Shown here piece after piece: positions 23,028 through 31,950 of a stretch of DNA of 39,139 nucleotides. Origin of the DNA: Salinisphaera sp. (GTDB lineage Bacteria > Pseudomonadota > Gammaproteobacteria > Nevskiales > Salinisphaeraceae). A program made the translations under genes and the position numbers. The stretch covers positions 1 to 39,139 of the forward strand of contig JAQIBT010000102.1 in assembly GCA_027858915.1 (NCBI GenBank), written 5' to 3'. A model generated the notes under the pieces. That model saw nothing but the letters and a program-made list of their open reading frames with translations, ran no database searches and was not told the origin of the DNA. Each line of letters starts with the position of its first letter. Position 1 is the stretch's first letter.

Positions 23028-24578
23028 GTGTCCGAAGAAACTGTTGAAGAACGCCAATCCAAGGATTCCACTGGTCAATCCAAGGATTCGAACAATAATA
23101 ATGGCGGCAATGGCGGCGGTGGTAGCAACAACAATCGCCGTGGCCGGCGCCGCAAGACTCCCAACAACAATAGTAGTAATGCCGGCGGCAACAAGCGCGG
23201 CAGCAGCGGCGGTAATCGTAGCCGTGGTGGTTCCAACAAGGGTGGCAACAATCCGCCCAACGAAGATATCGACGAGGCCGAGTTCGAGGCCTACGCCGGG
23301 GTTGCCGGCGATGGTCCGATCCTGCACCTGAGCGAGCTCAAGCAGAAGACCGCCGCCGAGCTGATGGAGATGGCCCAGGAAGCGGGCCTCGACAACATTA
23401 CGCGCCTGCGCAAGCAGGACCTGATCTTCGCCATGCTCAAGGGGCATGCGAAATCCGGCGAGCGTATTCACGGCGACGGCGTGCTGGAGATTCTCTCTGA
23501 TGGTTTCGGCTTTCTGCGCGCCAGCGAGTCCTCCTACATGGCAGGGCCCGACGATATCTACGTCTCGCCGAGCCAGATCCGGCGTTTCTCGCTGCGCACC
23601 GGCGACACGGTCAGCGGCCGCATCCGTCCGCCCAAGGAGTCCGAGCGCTATTTCGCGCTGCTCAAGGTCGACGAGATCAACGAGGATCCGCCTGAGAAAT
23701 CCAAGGGCAAGGTTCTGTTCGAGAACCTGACGCCGTTGTTCCCCACGGAGCGGTTCCACATGGAGCTGGGCAACGGTTCCACCGAGGACATCACCGCCCG
23801 TACCATCGACCTGGTCGCGCCGTTCGGCAAAGGCCAGCGCGGTTTGGTGGTCTCGCCGCCCAAGGCCGGCAAGACCATGATGTTGCAGAACATCGCCCAG
23901 TCGATTGCACAGAATCATCCCGACTGCCACCTGATCGTATTGCTGATCGACGAACGGCCCGAGGAAGTCACCGAGATGGAGCGCTCGGTACGCGGCGAGG
24001 TCGTATCGTCGACCTTCGACGAGCCGGCGTCGCGTCACGTGCAGGTCGCCGATATGGTGATCGAGAAGGCCAAGCGTCTGGTCGAGCACAAGAAAGATGT
24101 GGTGATTCTGCTCGATTCCATCACTCGTCTGGCCCGTGCCTACAACACTGTTGCGCCGTCTTCCGGCAAGGTTTTGACCGGCGGCGTGGACGCTAACGCG
24201 TTGCAACGTCCCAAGCGTTTCTTCGGCGCGGCCCGTAATGTAGAAGAAGGCGGCAGCCTGACGATCATCGCCACCGCGCTGGTCGAAACCGGCTCGAAGA
24301 TGGACGAAGTCATCTACGAGGAGTTCAAGGGCACCGGCAACATGGAAGTCCATATGGACCGCCGTATTGCCGAAAAACGCATCTACCCGGCCATCCATGT
24401 CAACCGTTCCGGCACGCGCCGCGAAGAAAAGCTGGTGCCGGCCGACGAACTGCAGCGCATGTGGGTGCTGCGCAAGCTGCTCCATAGCATGGACGACGTC
24501 GCCGCGATGGAGCTGCTTATTGATCGCATGAAGCAGACCAAGACCAACGCGGAATTCTTCGACTCAATGAAGCGGTAG
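23028..24578 (+). CDS. rho: Transcription termination factor Rho with long Asn/Gly-rich N-terminal extension
   Basis: A 516-residue hexameric RNA helicase that ends transcription; E. coli Rho has 419. The canonical protein begins near residue 98 (ILHLSELK). It has the N-terminal helix bundle, the RNA-binding cold-shock domain ([16 protein letters not shown], then [13 protein letters not shown]), Walker A PPKAGKT (about 276-283), Walker [16 protein letters not shown], and the Q/R loops [13 protein letters not shown] and [17 protein letters not shown]. Residues 1-97 are extra: roughly 20-80 consist mostly of Asn, Gly, Ser, Arg and Lys, with Asn runs of three and four. The start is GTG with no clear ribosome site and no in-frame ATG nearby. 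Known proteins with similar low-complexity inserts in Rho bind RNA or form assemblies; here that is inference. Confidence 0.96.
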   Translation: MSEETVEERQSKDSTGQSKDSNNNNGGNGGGGSNNNRRGRRRKTPNNNSSNAGGNKRGSSGGNRSRGGSNKGGNNPPNEDIDEAEFEAYAGVAGDGPILHLSELKQKTAAELMEMAQEAGLDNITRLRKQDLIFAMLKGHAKSGERIHGDGVLEILSDGFGFLRASESSYMAGPDDIYVSPSQIRRFSLRTGDTVSGRIRPPKESERYFALLKVDEINEDPPEKSKGKVLFENLTPLFPTERFHMELGNGSTEDITARTIDLVAPFGKGQRGLVVSPPKAGKTMMLQNIAQSIAQNHPDCHLIVLLIDERPEEVTEMERSVRGEVVSSTFDEPASRHVQVADMVIEKAKRLVEHKKDVVILLDSITRLARAYNTVAPSSGKVLTGGVDANALQRPKRFFGAARNVEEGGSLTIIATALVETGSKMDEVIYEEFKGTGNMEVHMDRRIAEKRIYPAIHVNRSGTRREEKLVPADELQRMWVLRKLLHSMDDVAAMELLIDRMKQTKTNAEFFDSMKR

Positions 24579-24599
24579 CGTTCACGATCCAGCGAGCGG

Positions 24600-24627
24600 A
24601 AAAAACGGGCTGCGGCCCGTTTTTTTG
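24600..24627 (+). terminator. Intrinsic terminator of rho
   Basis: ACGGGC-TGCG-GCCCGT stem-loop flanked by an A-run (24600-24605) and eight Ts (24620-24627), 22 bases after the rho stop codon. The symmetric A/T flanks extend the stem. Confidence 0.9.
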
Positions 24628-24711
24628 TTGCGCCCCGCCTGGGCGCGCTGCTGCGGGAGGGCTTTTGCCCGTGAGTTGCTCGCAATCAGCCGAGCGCCGC
24701 TGCGCGGCGAA

Positions 24712-25311
24712 TCAGCCCGGCAGATCGTCCACATCGTCGACTACAACGCCAAACAGATCGGCGATGCTCACAAGGCTCGCTTCGTGCAATGTGCTGGCAT
24801 CGATCGTACGACTGCCGCGCGCCAGATCACGAGTAGCGGTCGCGGCAGCCACGACGGTCGGCGCATAACCGTGATTGAACGCGCCGCGGGCAGTCGAGTT
24901 CACGCACATATGGGTCATGAAGCCGCCCAACACCAGGTTGGAAGCGCCTGCCTGCTGTAACTGGTCGTGGAAATCCGTGTTCACGAACGCGTTTGGGTGG
25001 GTCTTGGTGATCACCGGTTCGCCGTCGGCCGGGGCTACTTCGTCGGCGATCGCGCCCAGCGGCGTGTTCAGGTCGTAGGGCGAGCCTGCGCCGGCATCGT
25101 GGCGGATATGAAAGATAGGAATACCGGCATCGCGAGCGCGTGCCAGCAGTTTCTGGGCGCGCTTGAGCGCCGGTTCGACGCCTACCAACTGCATGACGCC
25201 TTCGCGGTAGGTGTTCTGGCAATCGATGAGTACCAGCGCGGCATCCGATAGCGCCACCGGTGCGTCGCTCATGCCGGATACCTGACGCAGCGTCTTCGAG
25301 CCTTGGCTCAT
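24712..25311 (-). CDS. Isochorismatase-family cysteine hydrolase
   Basis: A 199-residue protein of the isochorismatase-like hydrolase superfamily. The catalytic triad is visible: Asp30 in LVLIDCQNTY, Lys103 in VITKTHPNAF and Cys136 in FMTHMCVNSTARGAFNHGY, with the expected cis-peptide region before the cysteine. Members cleave isochorismate, nicotinamide, N-carbamoyl compounds or ureido groups; the substrate is not evident here. The ATG at 25311 has GAGGAG seven bases upstream, and a perfect 8-base inverted repeat lies directly before that site. It is convergent with rho and not in an obvious operon. Confidence 0.88.
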   Translation of the reverse strand: MSQGSKTLRQVSGMSDAPVALSDAALVLIDCQNTYREGVMQLVGVEPALKRAQKLLARARDAGIPIFHIRHDAGAGSPYDLNTPLGAIADEVAPADGEPVITKTHPNAFVNTDFHDQLQQAGASNLVLGGFMTHMCVNSTARGAFNHGYAPTVVAAATATRDLARGSRTIDASTLHEASLVSIADLFGVVVDDVDDLPG

Positions 25312-25328
25312 GGGTTTCTCCTCGGTGG

Positions 25329-25349
25329 ATAACCGCTGGATGCGGTTAT
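25329..25349. promoter_or_regulatory. Inverted repeat upstream of the hydrolase ribosome site
   Basis: ATAACCGC (25329-25336) and GCGGTTAT (25342-25349) are perfect inverted copies around TGGAT, ending six bases before the GAGGAG ribosome site on the minus strand. It could be a repressor operator or a leader hairpin. No regulator gene is adjacent. Confidence 0.45.
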
Positions 25350-25491
25350 TGTGATTATCTGCATCGTCAATATAACGACTTTCACTTCTATTGGTTTCTT
25401 TGGTTGCCTGGGGCCTGTTGCCACTTCATACGGCCCCGCGTTGCGACCCAAAATCGCGCCCGTCAAGACCGACCGCCACGCGGACGCCCCC

Positions 25492-26097
25492 TCAGTGGCT
25501 TTGTGTCGGTTCGATAGCCGACTGTAGCTCAGGTGCCATATCGGCTGCGATCTGACGCCAGGCACGCGACAGGCTGCCGACCAGGGCAGGGTAGCCGTCT
25601 TCGCCCAGCGGAATCAGTTTCTCGAAAGACTTTGTAATCACCGTCTGGCCGTCGGGGGCCACTAGCGACCATTGTCCGGTCGCATGCGCCCTGCCGTCAT
25701 AGTGGCCCATGAATTCGTCAACGCGCGTGTTCAGTCGATACGCTTTTGATTTGTCGGTACCCGAGCGCAGCAGATCGATGCCGTGCAGGTCGTTGGTGAG
25801 GCTCGCATAGAGAGTGTCGGTGAGCTCCCCGGCGAGCGGCGCAGCCCATCGGTTGTCATTGGCGATGATCACGCGGTAAGGAGCGGTCTGATACACGATA
25901 CCGCCCTGATCCAGGTACGGCGCGAGCGTCACGGGTGTGACCACAAGGATTGGCGCATTGTCGGGGTGTGTGTTTGTGGCCGGTGCCTGGGTGGCATCGA
26001 GCACGAACAGCGACGGACTGCCCGCAGTAGTTGCACAGCCTGCCAGTGCGATCGCCAGCAACAACAGAGCGGCAAGCAAAAAACGATGGCGCATCAT
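25492..26097 (-). CDS. pqiC: PqiC-like outer-membrane lipoprotein of an MCE lipid transport system
   Basis: A 201-residue lipoprotein with a hydrophobic signal peptide and the lipobox LAGC (Cys21). The rest matches the layout of the ABC-type transport auxiliary lipoprotein family (PqiC/YmbA): an early ILVVTPVTLAPYLDQGGIVYQT segment and a C-terminal helix with LVGSLSRAWRQIA. In E. coli PqiC sits at the outer membrane end of the PqiB needle. Its ATG overlaps the pqiB stop by 4 bases, which supports coupled translation and a joint role. Confidence 0.92.
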   Translation of the reverse strand: MMRHRFLLAALLLLAIALAGCATTAGSPSLFVLDATQAPATNTHPDNAPILVVTPVTLAPYLDQGGIVYQTAPYRVIIANDNRWAAPLAGELTDTLYASLTNDLHGIDLLRSGTDKSKAYRLNTRVDEFMGHYDGRAHATGQWSLVAPDGQTVITKSFEKLIPLGEDGYPALVGSLSRAWRQIAADMAPELQSAIEPTQSH

Positions 26098-27779
26098 GGC
26101 TTGGCTCTTGGCACGGGATCGGCGCTGTTCGGGCGGCCGAATAATAGAGAATCGGGATGATCACGCAGGGTGCGTGTCAACGGGGCAACGTTGTCCAGTA
26201 CGCGGTTAAGTCGATCCAGCGATTGATTGAGATTCTGATAGGCGGGTGCGCCCTGCTGGAAATTCTGCAGGGTCTTTTGCAGCTCCTTGAGTGTCTTGTT
26301 CAACTGACCGGGCAGGTTCTGAGTGCCGGGTTTGTTGAGTAGCTGGTTAAGGCTCGTGGTAACTTTCTGCAACTGGTCCAACGTGTCACTACTGGTGGCG
26401 ACCGCGTTCTTGAGCTGATCGGCGATCGGCGTGAGATTGAGCTTGTTGAGCTTGTCCATCAGATTCGAGATCGACTGCTGGATATTGGTGATCTGGCTCG
26501 GCTCGCTCGGGAATACCTGATATTTGCCGACTTCGCGCTGGGTGAATTTCGGCGCATTCTTGTCGAAATTGATATCGATGAACATGGCGCCGGTCAGCAG
26601 GTTGGACGACTTGATCGATGCACGCATGCCGTGATCGAAGAACTGCTGGTTGTGCTGGCGCCACTGATTTGAATTCCAGTCGGCCCAGGCGAGACTGGGG
26701 CGTTGTGGTTCAATCGAGATCAACACCGGGATCTTGAAGTTTGAAAACGACTGCAATTGGAAACCGGGCCGGTAGAAAGGGACTTCCTCGACGGTGCCGA
26801 CGCGCAGGCCGCGATACTCGACCGGCGCGCCCGGCGAGAGCCCGCGCACTGAGTCGTCCAGCAGCACGATATACTGGATCTTGTCGTCGTAGCGGTCCTG
26901 GGTCGCAGCGTTGCGGGTTTTATAGAGCGTGAATGATTCGCCGTCGTTCACCGGTTTGCCGGCCGCTACTCCGTCAGGCAGGCCAAAGGTCACGCCGCCA
27001 GCAAGCACACTCTGGATAGAGCCAAGCTGCACATCAACGCCGTCCGATCCGAGATGAAAATCCACTCCCGAGCGCAGCCAGAACTGAGTGGAATGACTGA
27101 GCAGCTTGGAATACGGGGCTTTTACGAATACGCGGTAGATCATCTCGCGTTTGTTGAAAGAAAACGTGCTGGATTCGATGCGCCCAACGTTCTGGCCCAG
27201 GTAGACGATAGGATCGCCAACCGACAGGGTATTGTCGCCATGGCTTGTCAGCTTGATCGTCACGCCTGACTGGCCGTTGCGGGTAACCGGCGGATTGTCC
27301 AGCACCTTGAAATGCCGCTTCTCGCTGGCGTGGCTGGCCGGTTGCAGTTGCAGATAGACGCCCGACAGGATCGTGTTCAGGCCGCTGATGCCCTGCGGTC
27401 CCACCCGGGGTTTGACCACCCAGAACTTGGTATCGTCGCCCAGCAAATGATCGGTATCCGGATCCATCTGCACGGTGACAACTGCGCCCTGATAATCGTC
27501 GGTCAATCCGACCCGGGTAACGTGCCCAACGTCGACGCTGCGCACCTTGAGCTGGGTATCGCCGGCTTTGATGCCTTCGGCGGTGTCCATTTCAAGGGTC
27601 ACCGTCGGGCCCTGGGAGTGGAAGTTCTGATACAGCAGCCAACCACCCACCAACAGAGCCACCAGCGGAATCAACCATACCGGGGAAATCGACCAGCGGC
27701 GAGGAGACTTGATCTGAGCGTTGTCGCCAGGGCCGCGATCCGGGCTGTCTTCAGCAGGGTTGTTATCCGTCTGGCTCAT
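26094..27779 (-). CDS. pqiB: PqiB, MCE-domain periplasm-spanning protein
   Basis: A 561-residue protein with one N-terminal membrane helix (about residues 33-49) after a charged cytoplasmic tail. Three MCE domains follow: about 58-150, 165-275 and 295-415, the last starting near YIVLLDDSVRGLSPGAPVEYRGLRVG. The C-terminal part (about 440-545) is a long coiled coil rich in Leu, Gln and Asn. In E. coli PqiB hexamers form a hollow needle that carries lipids between membranes. It overlaps pqiA and pqiC by 4 bases each. Confidence 0.95.
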   Translation of the reverse strand: MSQTDNNPAEDSPDRGPGDNAQIKSPRRWSISPVWLIPLVALLVGGWLLYQNFHSQGPTVTLEMDTAEGIKAGDTQLKVRSVDVGHVTRVGLTDDYQGAVVTVQMDPDTDHLLGDDTKFWVVKPRVGPQGISGLNTILSGVYLQLQPASHASEKRHFKVLDNPPVTRNGQSGVTIKLTSHGDNTLSVGDPIVYLGQNVGRIESSTFSFNKREMIYRVFVKAPYSKLLSHSTQFWLRSGVDFHLGSDGVDVQLGSIQSVLAGGVTFGLPDGVAAGKPVNDGESFTLYKTRNAATQDRYDDKIQYIVLLDDSVRGLSPGAPVEYRGLRVGTVEEVPFYRPGFQLQSFSNFKIPVLISIEPQRPSLAWADWNSNQWRQHNQQFFDHGMRASIKSSNLLTGAMFIDINFDKNAPKFTQREVGKYQVFPSEPSQITNIQQSISNLMDKLNKLNLTPIADQLKNAVATSSDTLDQLQKVTTSLNQLLNKPGTQNLPGQLNKTLKELQKTLQNFQQGAPAYQNLNQSLDRLNRVLDNVAPLTRTLRDHPDSLLFGRPNSADPVPRAKP

Positions 27780-29065
27780 CCAATCGGGTCACGTGTATGG
27801 GAAGTAGAACAGCGGCGCGACGTGTCTGGCCACAGCAGACGGGTATCGAAGGTCAGGGCGGCGACCATGGTGACGATGACCACGCCGGCAAACGGTATGG
27901 TGCCAACGCCGGGCCTGATCGATATCAAAGAGCCTGCGTGCACCAGCGCGCCCAGAATCGACACCACGAAAACGTCGATCATCGACCAGCGTCCGATCTT
28001 CTCGGTCATCCGGTAAAGCCGGGTGTTTGTCATGGCGTGGTCCATGTGCGTCGCACGGGCCTTGATGCACAGCCAGGCCAGCGCGATGATCTTGCTCAAG
28101 GGTACGACAATACTCGCTGTGAAGATGACCAGGGCAATGGGCCAGTCGCCGTGATGCCATAACCCCAGGACGCCCGCGGCAATGGTCTGTGGCTGAGGAT
28201 TGCCGAGCTGTACGGTATACAGCACCGGGTACAGATTGGCAGGAATGAACAGAATCACGGCAGTCGCCAGCAGGGCCCAGGTCAACTGCAATCGATTGAC
28301 CGCATGCGCGCGATGCCGCTTGCCACAGCGCGGGCAGCAATGGCCGCGATTGATGACAAACGGGGTATGGCAGGCAGTACATGCCACTACCCCCTGGCTG
28401 CGGCCGCTCGCCCCGCGGATCACCGGCACCATGCTGGGGGCCGGCGCGATCGCGTCCCACAGACTGGTCCAGTCGACCAGCGTCAGCGTGCGGATGAGCA
28501 TCACCGAGTAGATACAGAACACGACGAAGCCGGTGCGGATATGGATATCGGCCAGCGACATGATCTTGATCAGGCTGACCAGTACGCCGACGATGAACAC
28601 GTCCGACATCATCCAGGGTTCCAGCGGGCGGAGTGTACGTGCGATCGCAACCGAGCCCGGCAATCGGCGCCCCAGCTGTATGCCGCCGTATAGATACACC
28701 AGCGCGGCAAGATACAAAGCCGGTAGCACGACGGTGGTGGCCAGCACCACCGCGGCGAGTTCGCCGTAATGGTAATGAATCAGCGACCGCGCCGAGTCCA
28801 CGAAGTCCATGACGTGACCCACGCCGCTGGATGAAAACCCGAGAAACGGAAAAACGAACACCAGCGCCAGCATCAGCAATGAGGCGATTGCCCAGGCCAG
28901 CGGCTGCTGGGCATTGGGTTGTGCAGCCTCGGCAACATGATGATGGCAGCGGGGGCAGTGCGCGGATTGTCCCAGCTCGCGGGCGGGTAGGCGCATCAAC
29001 CAGTCGCATTCAGCGCAGAGGACAACGCGGTCGCCGGCGGGATGTTCTGCGGATCGGTATGCCAT
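27776..29065 (-). CDS. pqiA: PqiA, integral membrane component of the Pqi lipid transport system
   Basis: A 429-residue inner-membrane protein made of two repeated modules. Each starts with a cytoplasmic zinc ribbon (C17, C20, C37, C40; then C229, C232, C244, C247) followed by four hydrophobic helices. Each repeat carries the conserved pair IKIMSLADIHI / SKIIALAWLCIKA and the DVFIVGVLVSL / DVFVVSILGAL helix. It is thought to pass lipids to or from PqiB. The ATG at 29065 has no ribosome site and lies only 8 bases after the T-run of the gltA terminator, which is odd; no better start exists without losing the first cysteines. Confidence 0.94.
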   Translation of the reverse strand: MAYRSAEHPAGDRVVLCAECDWLMRLPARELGQSAHCPRCHHHVAEAAQPNAQQPLAWAIASLLMLALVFVFPFLGFSSSGVGHVMDFVDSARSLIHYHYGELAAVVLATTVVLPALYLAALVYLYGGIQLGRRLPGSVAIARTLRPLEPWMMSDVFIVGVLVSLIKIMSLADIHIRTGFVVFCIYSVMLIRTLTLVDWTSLWDAIAPAPSMVPVIRGASGRSQGVVACTACHTPFVINRGHCCPRCGKRHRAHAVNRLQLTWALLATAVILFIPANLYPVLYTVQLGNPQPQTIAAGVLGLWHHGDWPIALVIFTASIVVPLSKIIALAWLCIKARATHMDHAMTNTRLYRMTEKIGRWSMIDVFVVSILGALVHAGSLISIRPGVGTIPFAGVVIVTMVAALTFDTRLLWPDTSRRCSTSHTRDPIG

Positions 29066-29073
29066 GAGGTGCC

Positions 29074-29100
29074 AAAAAAAAGCGGGCCGGTGGCCCGCTT
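29074..29100 (-). terminator. Intrinsic terminator of gltA, abutting pqiA
   Basis: On the minus strand AAGCGGGCC-ACC-GGCCCGCTT is a perfect 9-base stem with a 3-base loop followed by an 8-base T-run. It starts 10 bases after the gltA stop and ends 8 bases before the pqiA ATG. Confidence 0.9.
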
Positions 29101-29110
29101 GCCTTAGGGA

Positions 29111-30403
29111 TCAGCGCTTGTCGATATCGACGTAGCCGCGTAGGTCATAGCCGGTATAGATCTGACGCGGACGGGCAATACGCATCCCGGGGTCAGCCAT
29201 CATCTCGGACCAGTGCGCTGCCCAGCCCACAGTGCGGGCGATGGCGAACATGGGCGTGAACATGTTGATGGGAATACCCAGCGCCTGATAGATGATGCCC
29301 GAATAGAAGTCGACGTTCGGATAGAGTTTGCGCTCGACGAAATAATCGTCTTCCAGTGCGACACGCTCCAGTTCCATGGCAAGTTCGAACAGCTTGTTGT
29401 TCTGCATGCCGTAGTGTTCGAGCACCTGGTGACAGTAGCCCCGAATCACGGTCGCCCGCGGGTCGAAGTTCTTGTAGACACGATGGCCGAAGCCCATCAG
29501 CCGGAAGCCGTCTTCCTTGTCCTTGGCCTTCTCGACGTATTTGGGCACCTGCGAGGCGTCACCGATCTCGGCAAGCATGTTCAGTACGGCCTCGTTGGCG
29601 CCGCCGTGGGCCGGCCCCCAGAGTGCCGCGATGCCGGTAGAGATAGCGGCATACGGATTAGTGCCAGTGGAGCCAGCCATGCGTACCGTGGAGGTAGAAG
29701 CGTTCTGCTCGTGGTCGGCGTGCAGGATGAACAATACGTCCAATGCCTTGGCGGCCACCGGATCGACTTCATAATCCTCGGCCGGTACCGCAAACATCAT
29801 GCGCAGCAGGTTGGAGGTGTAGTCAAGATCGTTCTTGGGCCCGATCTTGGGCTGGCCGACCGAATGCTTGAACGCTGCCGCCGCGATCGTCGGCATCTTG
29901 GCGATCATGCGGTGGGTGAAGATTTCCCGATGTTCAGGGTTCCGTATATCGGTAGCGTCGTGATAGAACGCAGACAGCGAGCCGGTGATACCGGTCAGGA
30001 TCGCCATCGGGTGGGCGTCGTAGTGGAAGCCGTCGAAAAACTTGACCAGCGACTGATTGAGCATCGTGTGATGCGTGATGGCGTCGCGGAAGGTCTCCAT
30101 CTGATCCTTGTCCGGCAGTTCGCCGTTAAGCAGCAGATAGCAGACCTCCAGATAGCTGGAATGCTCGGCCAGGTCCTGGACCGAATAGCCGCGGTACAAC
30201 AGCTGGCCCTGCTCGCCGTCGATGAAGGTGATATCGGAGTCGCAGCTGCAGGTCGCCGTGAAGGCCGGGTCGTAGGTGAACACACCCTGCTTGCCAGCCA
30301 GGCCGCGAACATCGACCGCCGGCGTGCCACGTGAGCCTTCGATGACGGGCAGCTCGACTGCCTTGTCGTCCTGGTTGTTCTTCAGTTCGAACGTCTTACT
30401 CAT
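29111..30403 (-). CDS. gltA: Citrate synthase (type II)
   Basis: A 430-residue enzyme that condenses oxaloacetate and acetyl-CoA to citrate, the entry to the TCA cycle. The active-site residues are visible: His231 or 228 in [13 protein letters not shown], His266 in GPAHGGAN, His307 in [14 protein letters not shown] and the aspartate in NVDFYSG. The N-terminal domain with [23 protein letters not shown] is the type II form, usually hexameric and NADH-inhibited in Gram-negative bacteria. The gene is 42 bases downstream of maeB on the same strand, with GGGAGA before the ATG, so the two are probably cotranscribed. Confidence 0.97.
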   Translation of the reverse strand: MSKTFELKNNQDDKAVELPVIEGSRGTPAVDVRGLAGKQGVFTYDPAFTATCSCDSDITFIDGEQGQLLYRGYSVQDLAEHSSYLEVCYLLLNGELPDKDQMETFRDAITHHTMLNQSLVKFFDGFHYDAHPMAILTGITGSLSAFYHDATDIRNPEHREIFTHRMIAKMPTIAAAAFKHSVGQPKIGPKNDLDYTSNLLRMMFAVPAEDYEVDPVAAKALDVLFILHADHEQNASTSTVRMAGSTGTNPYAAISTGIAALWGPAHGGANEAVLNMLAEIGDASQVPKYVEKAKDKEDGFRLMGFGHRVYKNFDPRATVIRGYCHQVLEHYGMQNNKLFELAMELERVALEDDYFVERKLYPNVDFYSGIIYQALGIPINMFTPMFAIARTVGWAAHWSEMMADPGMRIARPRQIYTGYDLRGYVDIDKR

Positions 30404-30445
30404 CTACTCAGTCTCCCGGGATTTGCCGCTGTGCCGTGTGCTCGT

Positions 30446-31717
30446 TCACTGATTGCGAACGTCCACCACCGGCTGCGGGTAATGCGAAGGGTATTCGGCG
30501 CGTGCCACGCCGGTCTCGACAGCCGCCTTGGCTACGGCCGGCGGAATGAAGTCGATCAGGCGCGGATCGAACGGACTCGGAATGATGTAATCCGGGCCGA
30601 ACGACATATGGGTCTTGTCGTGTGCTTCCAGCACCGTCTGCGGCACCCGGCGTCGGGCGAGTTCGCCCATGGCGCGGGCAGCCGCCACACACATTGGCAT
30701 GTTGATCCGACGCGCGCGCACATCGAGCGCGCCGCGGAAGATGTAGGGAAAGCCGAGAACGTTGTTGATCTGGTTGGGATAGTCGGAACGGCCCGTGGCC
30801 ATGATCAGATCGTCGCGTACGCTCTTTGCATCTTCGGGCGTGATCTCTGGATTCGGATTCGACAGCGCAAACACAACCGGTTTGTCCGGCATCGACGCGA
30901 TTTGTTCCTTGGACACGGTATCCGGGCCGGAGAGGCCGATGAACACATCGGCGATTTTCATGGCCTCGTCCAACGTACGCAGCTCGGTCTGGGTGGCAAA
31001 TGCTGCCTTGTACTCGGACAGGTCGTCGCGACCGCTGTGGATGACGCCCTTGCTGTCGCACATATAGATGTTTTCGAGCGTCACACCCATTTCGATCAGC
31101 AGATTCATCGACGCAATGGCCGCGGCACCTGCACCCATACAGACGATTCGGGCGTCTGAGAGCGTCTTGCCCTGAAGTTCCAGTGCGTTGATCAGACCGG
31201 CGGCAACAATAATCGCAGTGCCGTGCTGATCGTCATGAAAGACCGGAATATCCAGCTTCTCGATCAGAGCCTTCTCGATCACGAAGCAGTGCGGGGCCGC
31301 GATATCCTCGAGGTTGATACCGCCGAAAGTAGGTGCCATGCGGGCGATCGTATCGATCATGTCCTGGGGATCATCGGCGTCCAGTTCGATATCAAACACG
31401 TCGATGTCGGCGAACTTCTTGAACAGTACCGCCTTGCCTTCCATGACCGGCTTGCTGGCCAGCGCGCCGGTATTGCCGAGCCCCAGGACCGCGGTGCCGT
31501 TGGAGATCACGCCGACCAGATTGCCCTTGGAGGTGTACTTGAACGCATCCTCGGGATTGTCGCGAATAGCTTTCACCGGTTCAGCCACGCCGGGCGTGTA
31601 GGCGAGCGATAGTTCACCGTAAGTCGTGAACGGCTTGGTCACCGAGATAGCCACTTTCCCCGGTTTTGGGTGGGCGTGGTAATCGAGCGCTTCTTGTTTA
31701 CGCGAGTATTCCGCCAT
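30446..31717 (-). CDS. maeB: NADP-dependent malic enzyme (MaeB type, single domain)
   Basis: A 423-residue malic enzyme that decarboxylates malate to pyruvate. It matches the N-terminal half of MaeB: LAYTPGVAEPV with the catalytic Tyr, VLFKKFADIDVFDIE with the catalytic Lys, HDDQHGTAI at the metal site and the dinucleotide fold at VCMGAGAAAIASMNLL, ending with FGPDYIIPSPFDPRL. E. coli MaeB carries a further phosphotransacetylase-like domain of about 330 residues, which is absent; the protein ends cleanly soon after the malic domain, with no remnant in the spacer before gltA. Single-domain forms are known in other bacteria. NADP preference is assumed from the family. The gene name is tentative. 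Confidence 0.92.
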   Translation of the reverse strand: MAEYSRKQEALDYHAHPKPGKVAISVTKPFTTYGELSLAYTPGVAEPVKAIRDNPEDAFKYTSKGNLVGVISNGTAVLGLGNTGALASKPVMEGKAVLFKKFADIDVFDIELDADDPQDMIDTIARMAPTFGGINLEDIAAPHCFVIEKALIEKLDIPVFHDDQHGTAIIVAAGLINALELQGKTLSDARIVCMGAGAAAIASMNLLIEMGVTLENIYMCDSKGVIHSGRDDLSEYKAAFATQTELRTLDEAMKIADVFIGLSGPDTVSKEQIASMPDKPVVFALSNPNPEITPEDAKSVRDDLIMATGRSDYPNQINNVLGFPYIFRGALDVRARRINMPMCVAAARAMGELARRRVPQTVLEAHDKTHMSFGPDYIIPSPFDPRLIDFIPPAVAKAAVETGVARAEYPSHYPQPVVDVRNQ

Positions 31718-31746
31718 GGGGGCATGAATCCGGAAGCTGCCGAACG

Positions 31747-31767
31747 CTGCACTGCATCAAAGTGCAG
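31747..31767 (-). promoter_or_regulatory. Inverted repeat in the maeB leader
   Basis: CTGCACT (31747-31753) and AGTGCAG (31761-31767) are perfect inverted copies around a 7-base loop, lying between the candidate -10 box and the maeB start. It could be an operator or a leader hairpin. Confidence 0.35.
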
Positions 31768-31793
31768 GCGAAAGGCATGAACGTCAGAATGGC

Positions 31794-31822
31794 AGTATAG
31801 GAATCTAAAGCCGATTCGTCCA
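31794..31822 (-). promoter_or_regulatory. Candidate maeB-gltA promoter
   Basis: Minus-strand TGGACG (31822-31817) and TATACT (31799-31794) are 17 bases apart, about 75 bases before the maeB start. Confidence 0.5.
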
Positions 31823-31950
31823 CGCGGGCATCGAAGTCTTTTGCGTCAAGTCCGCGGAGTCATGTAGATCGATGCGCGTTCGCAACGATTTGCGGATCTT
31901 GCCCGCTGCAGCGTTAACGGGTGTTCTGAAGGAATGTAGTATTCTGCGCG

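Noticed and set aside
23090-23260. Repetitive AAC/AAT/GGC codons that look like a tandem repeat or CRISPR-like array
   Set aside because: There are no spacers or constant repeat units; it is in-frame low-complexity coding sequence of rho.
23007-24485. A 492-codon open frame opposite rho
   Set aside because: Antisense shadow of rho. The end is repetitive Ala/Thr/Ile that simply mirrors the Asn/Gly/Ser codons of the Rho extension.
29213-30334. A 373-codon plus-strand frame opposite gltA
   Set aside because: Complement of citrate synthase codons; no start signal or family features.
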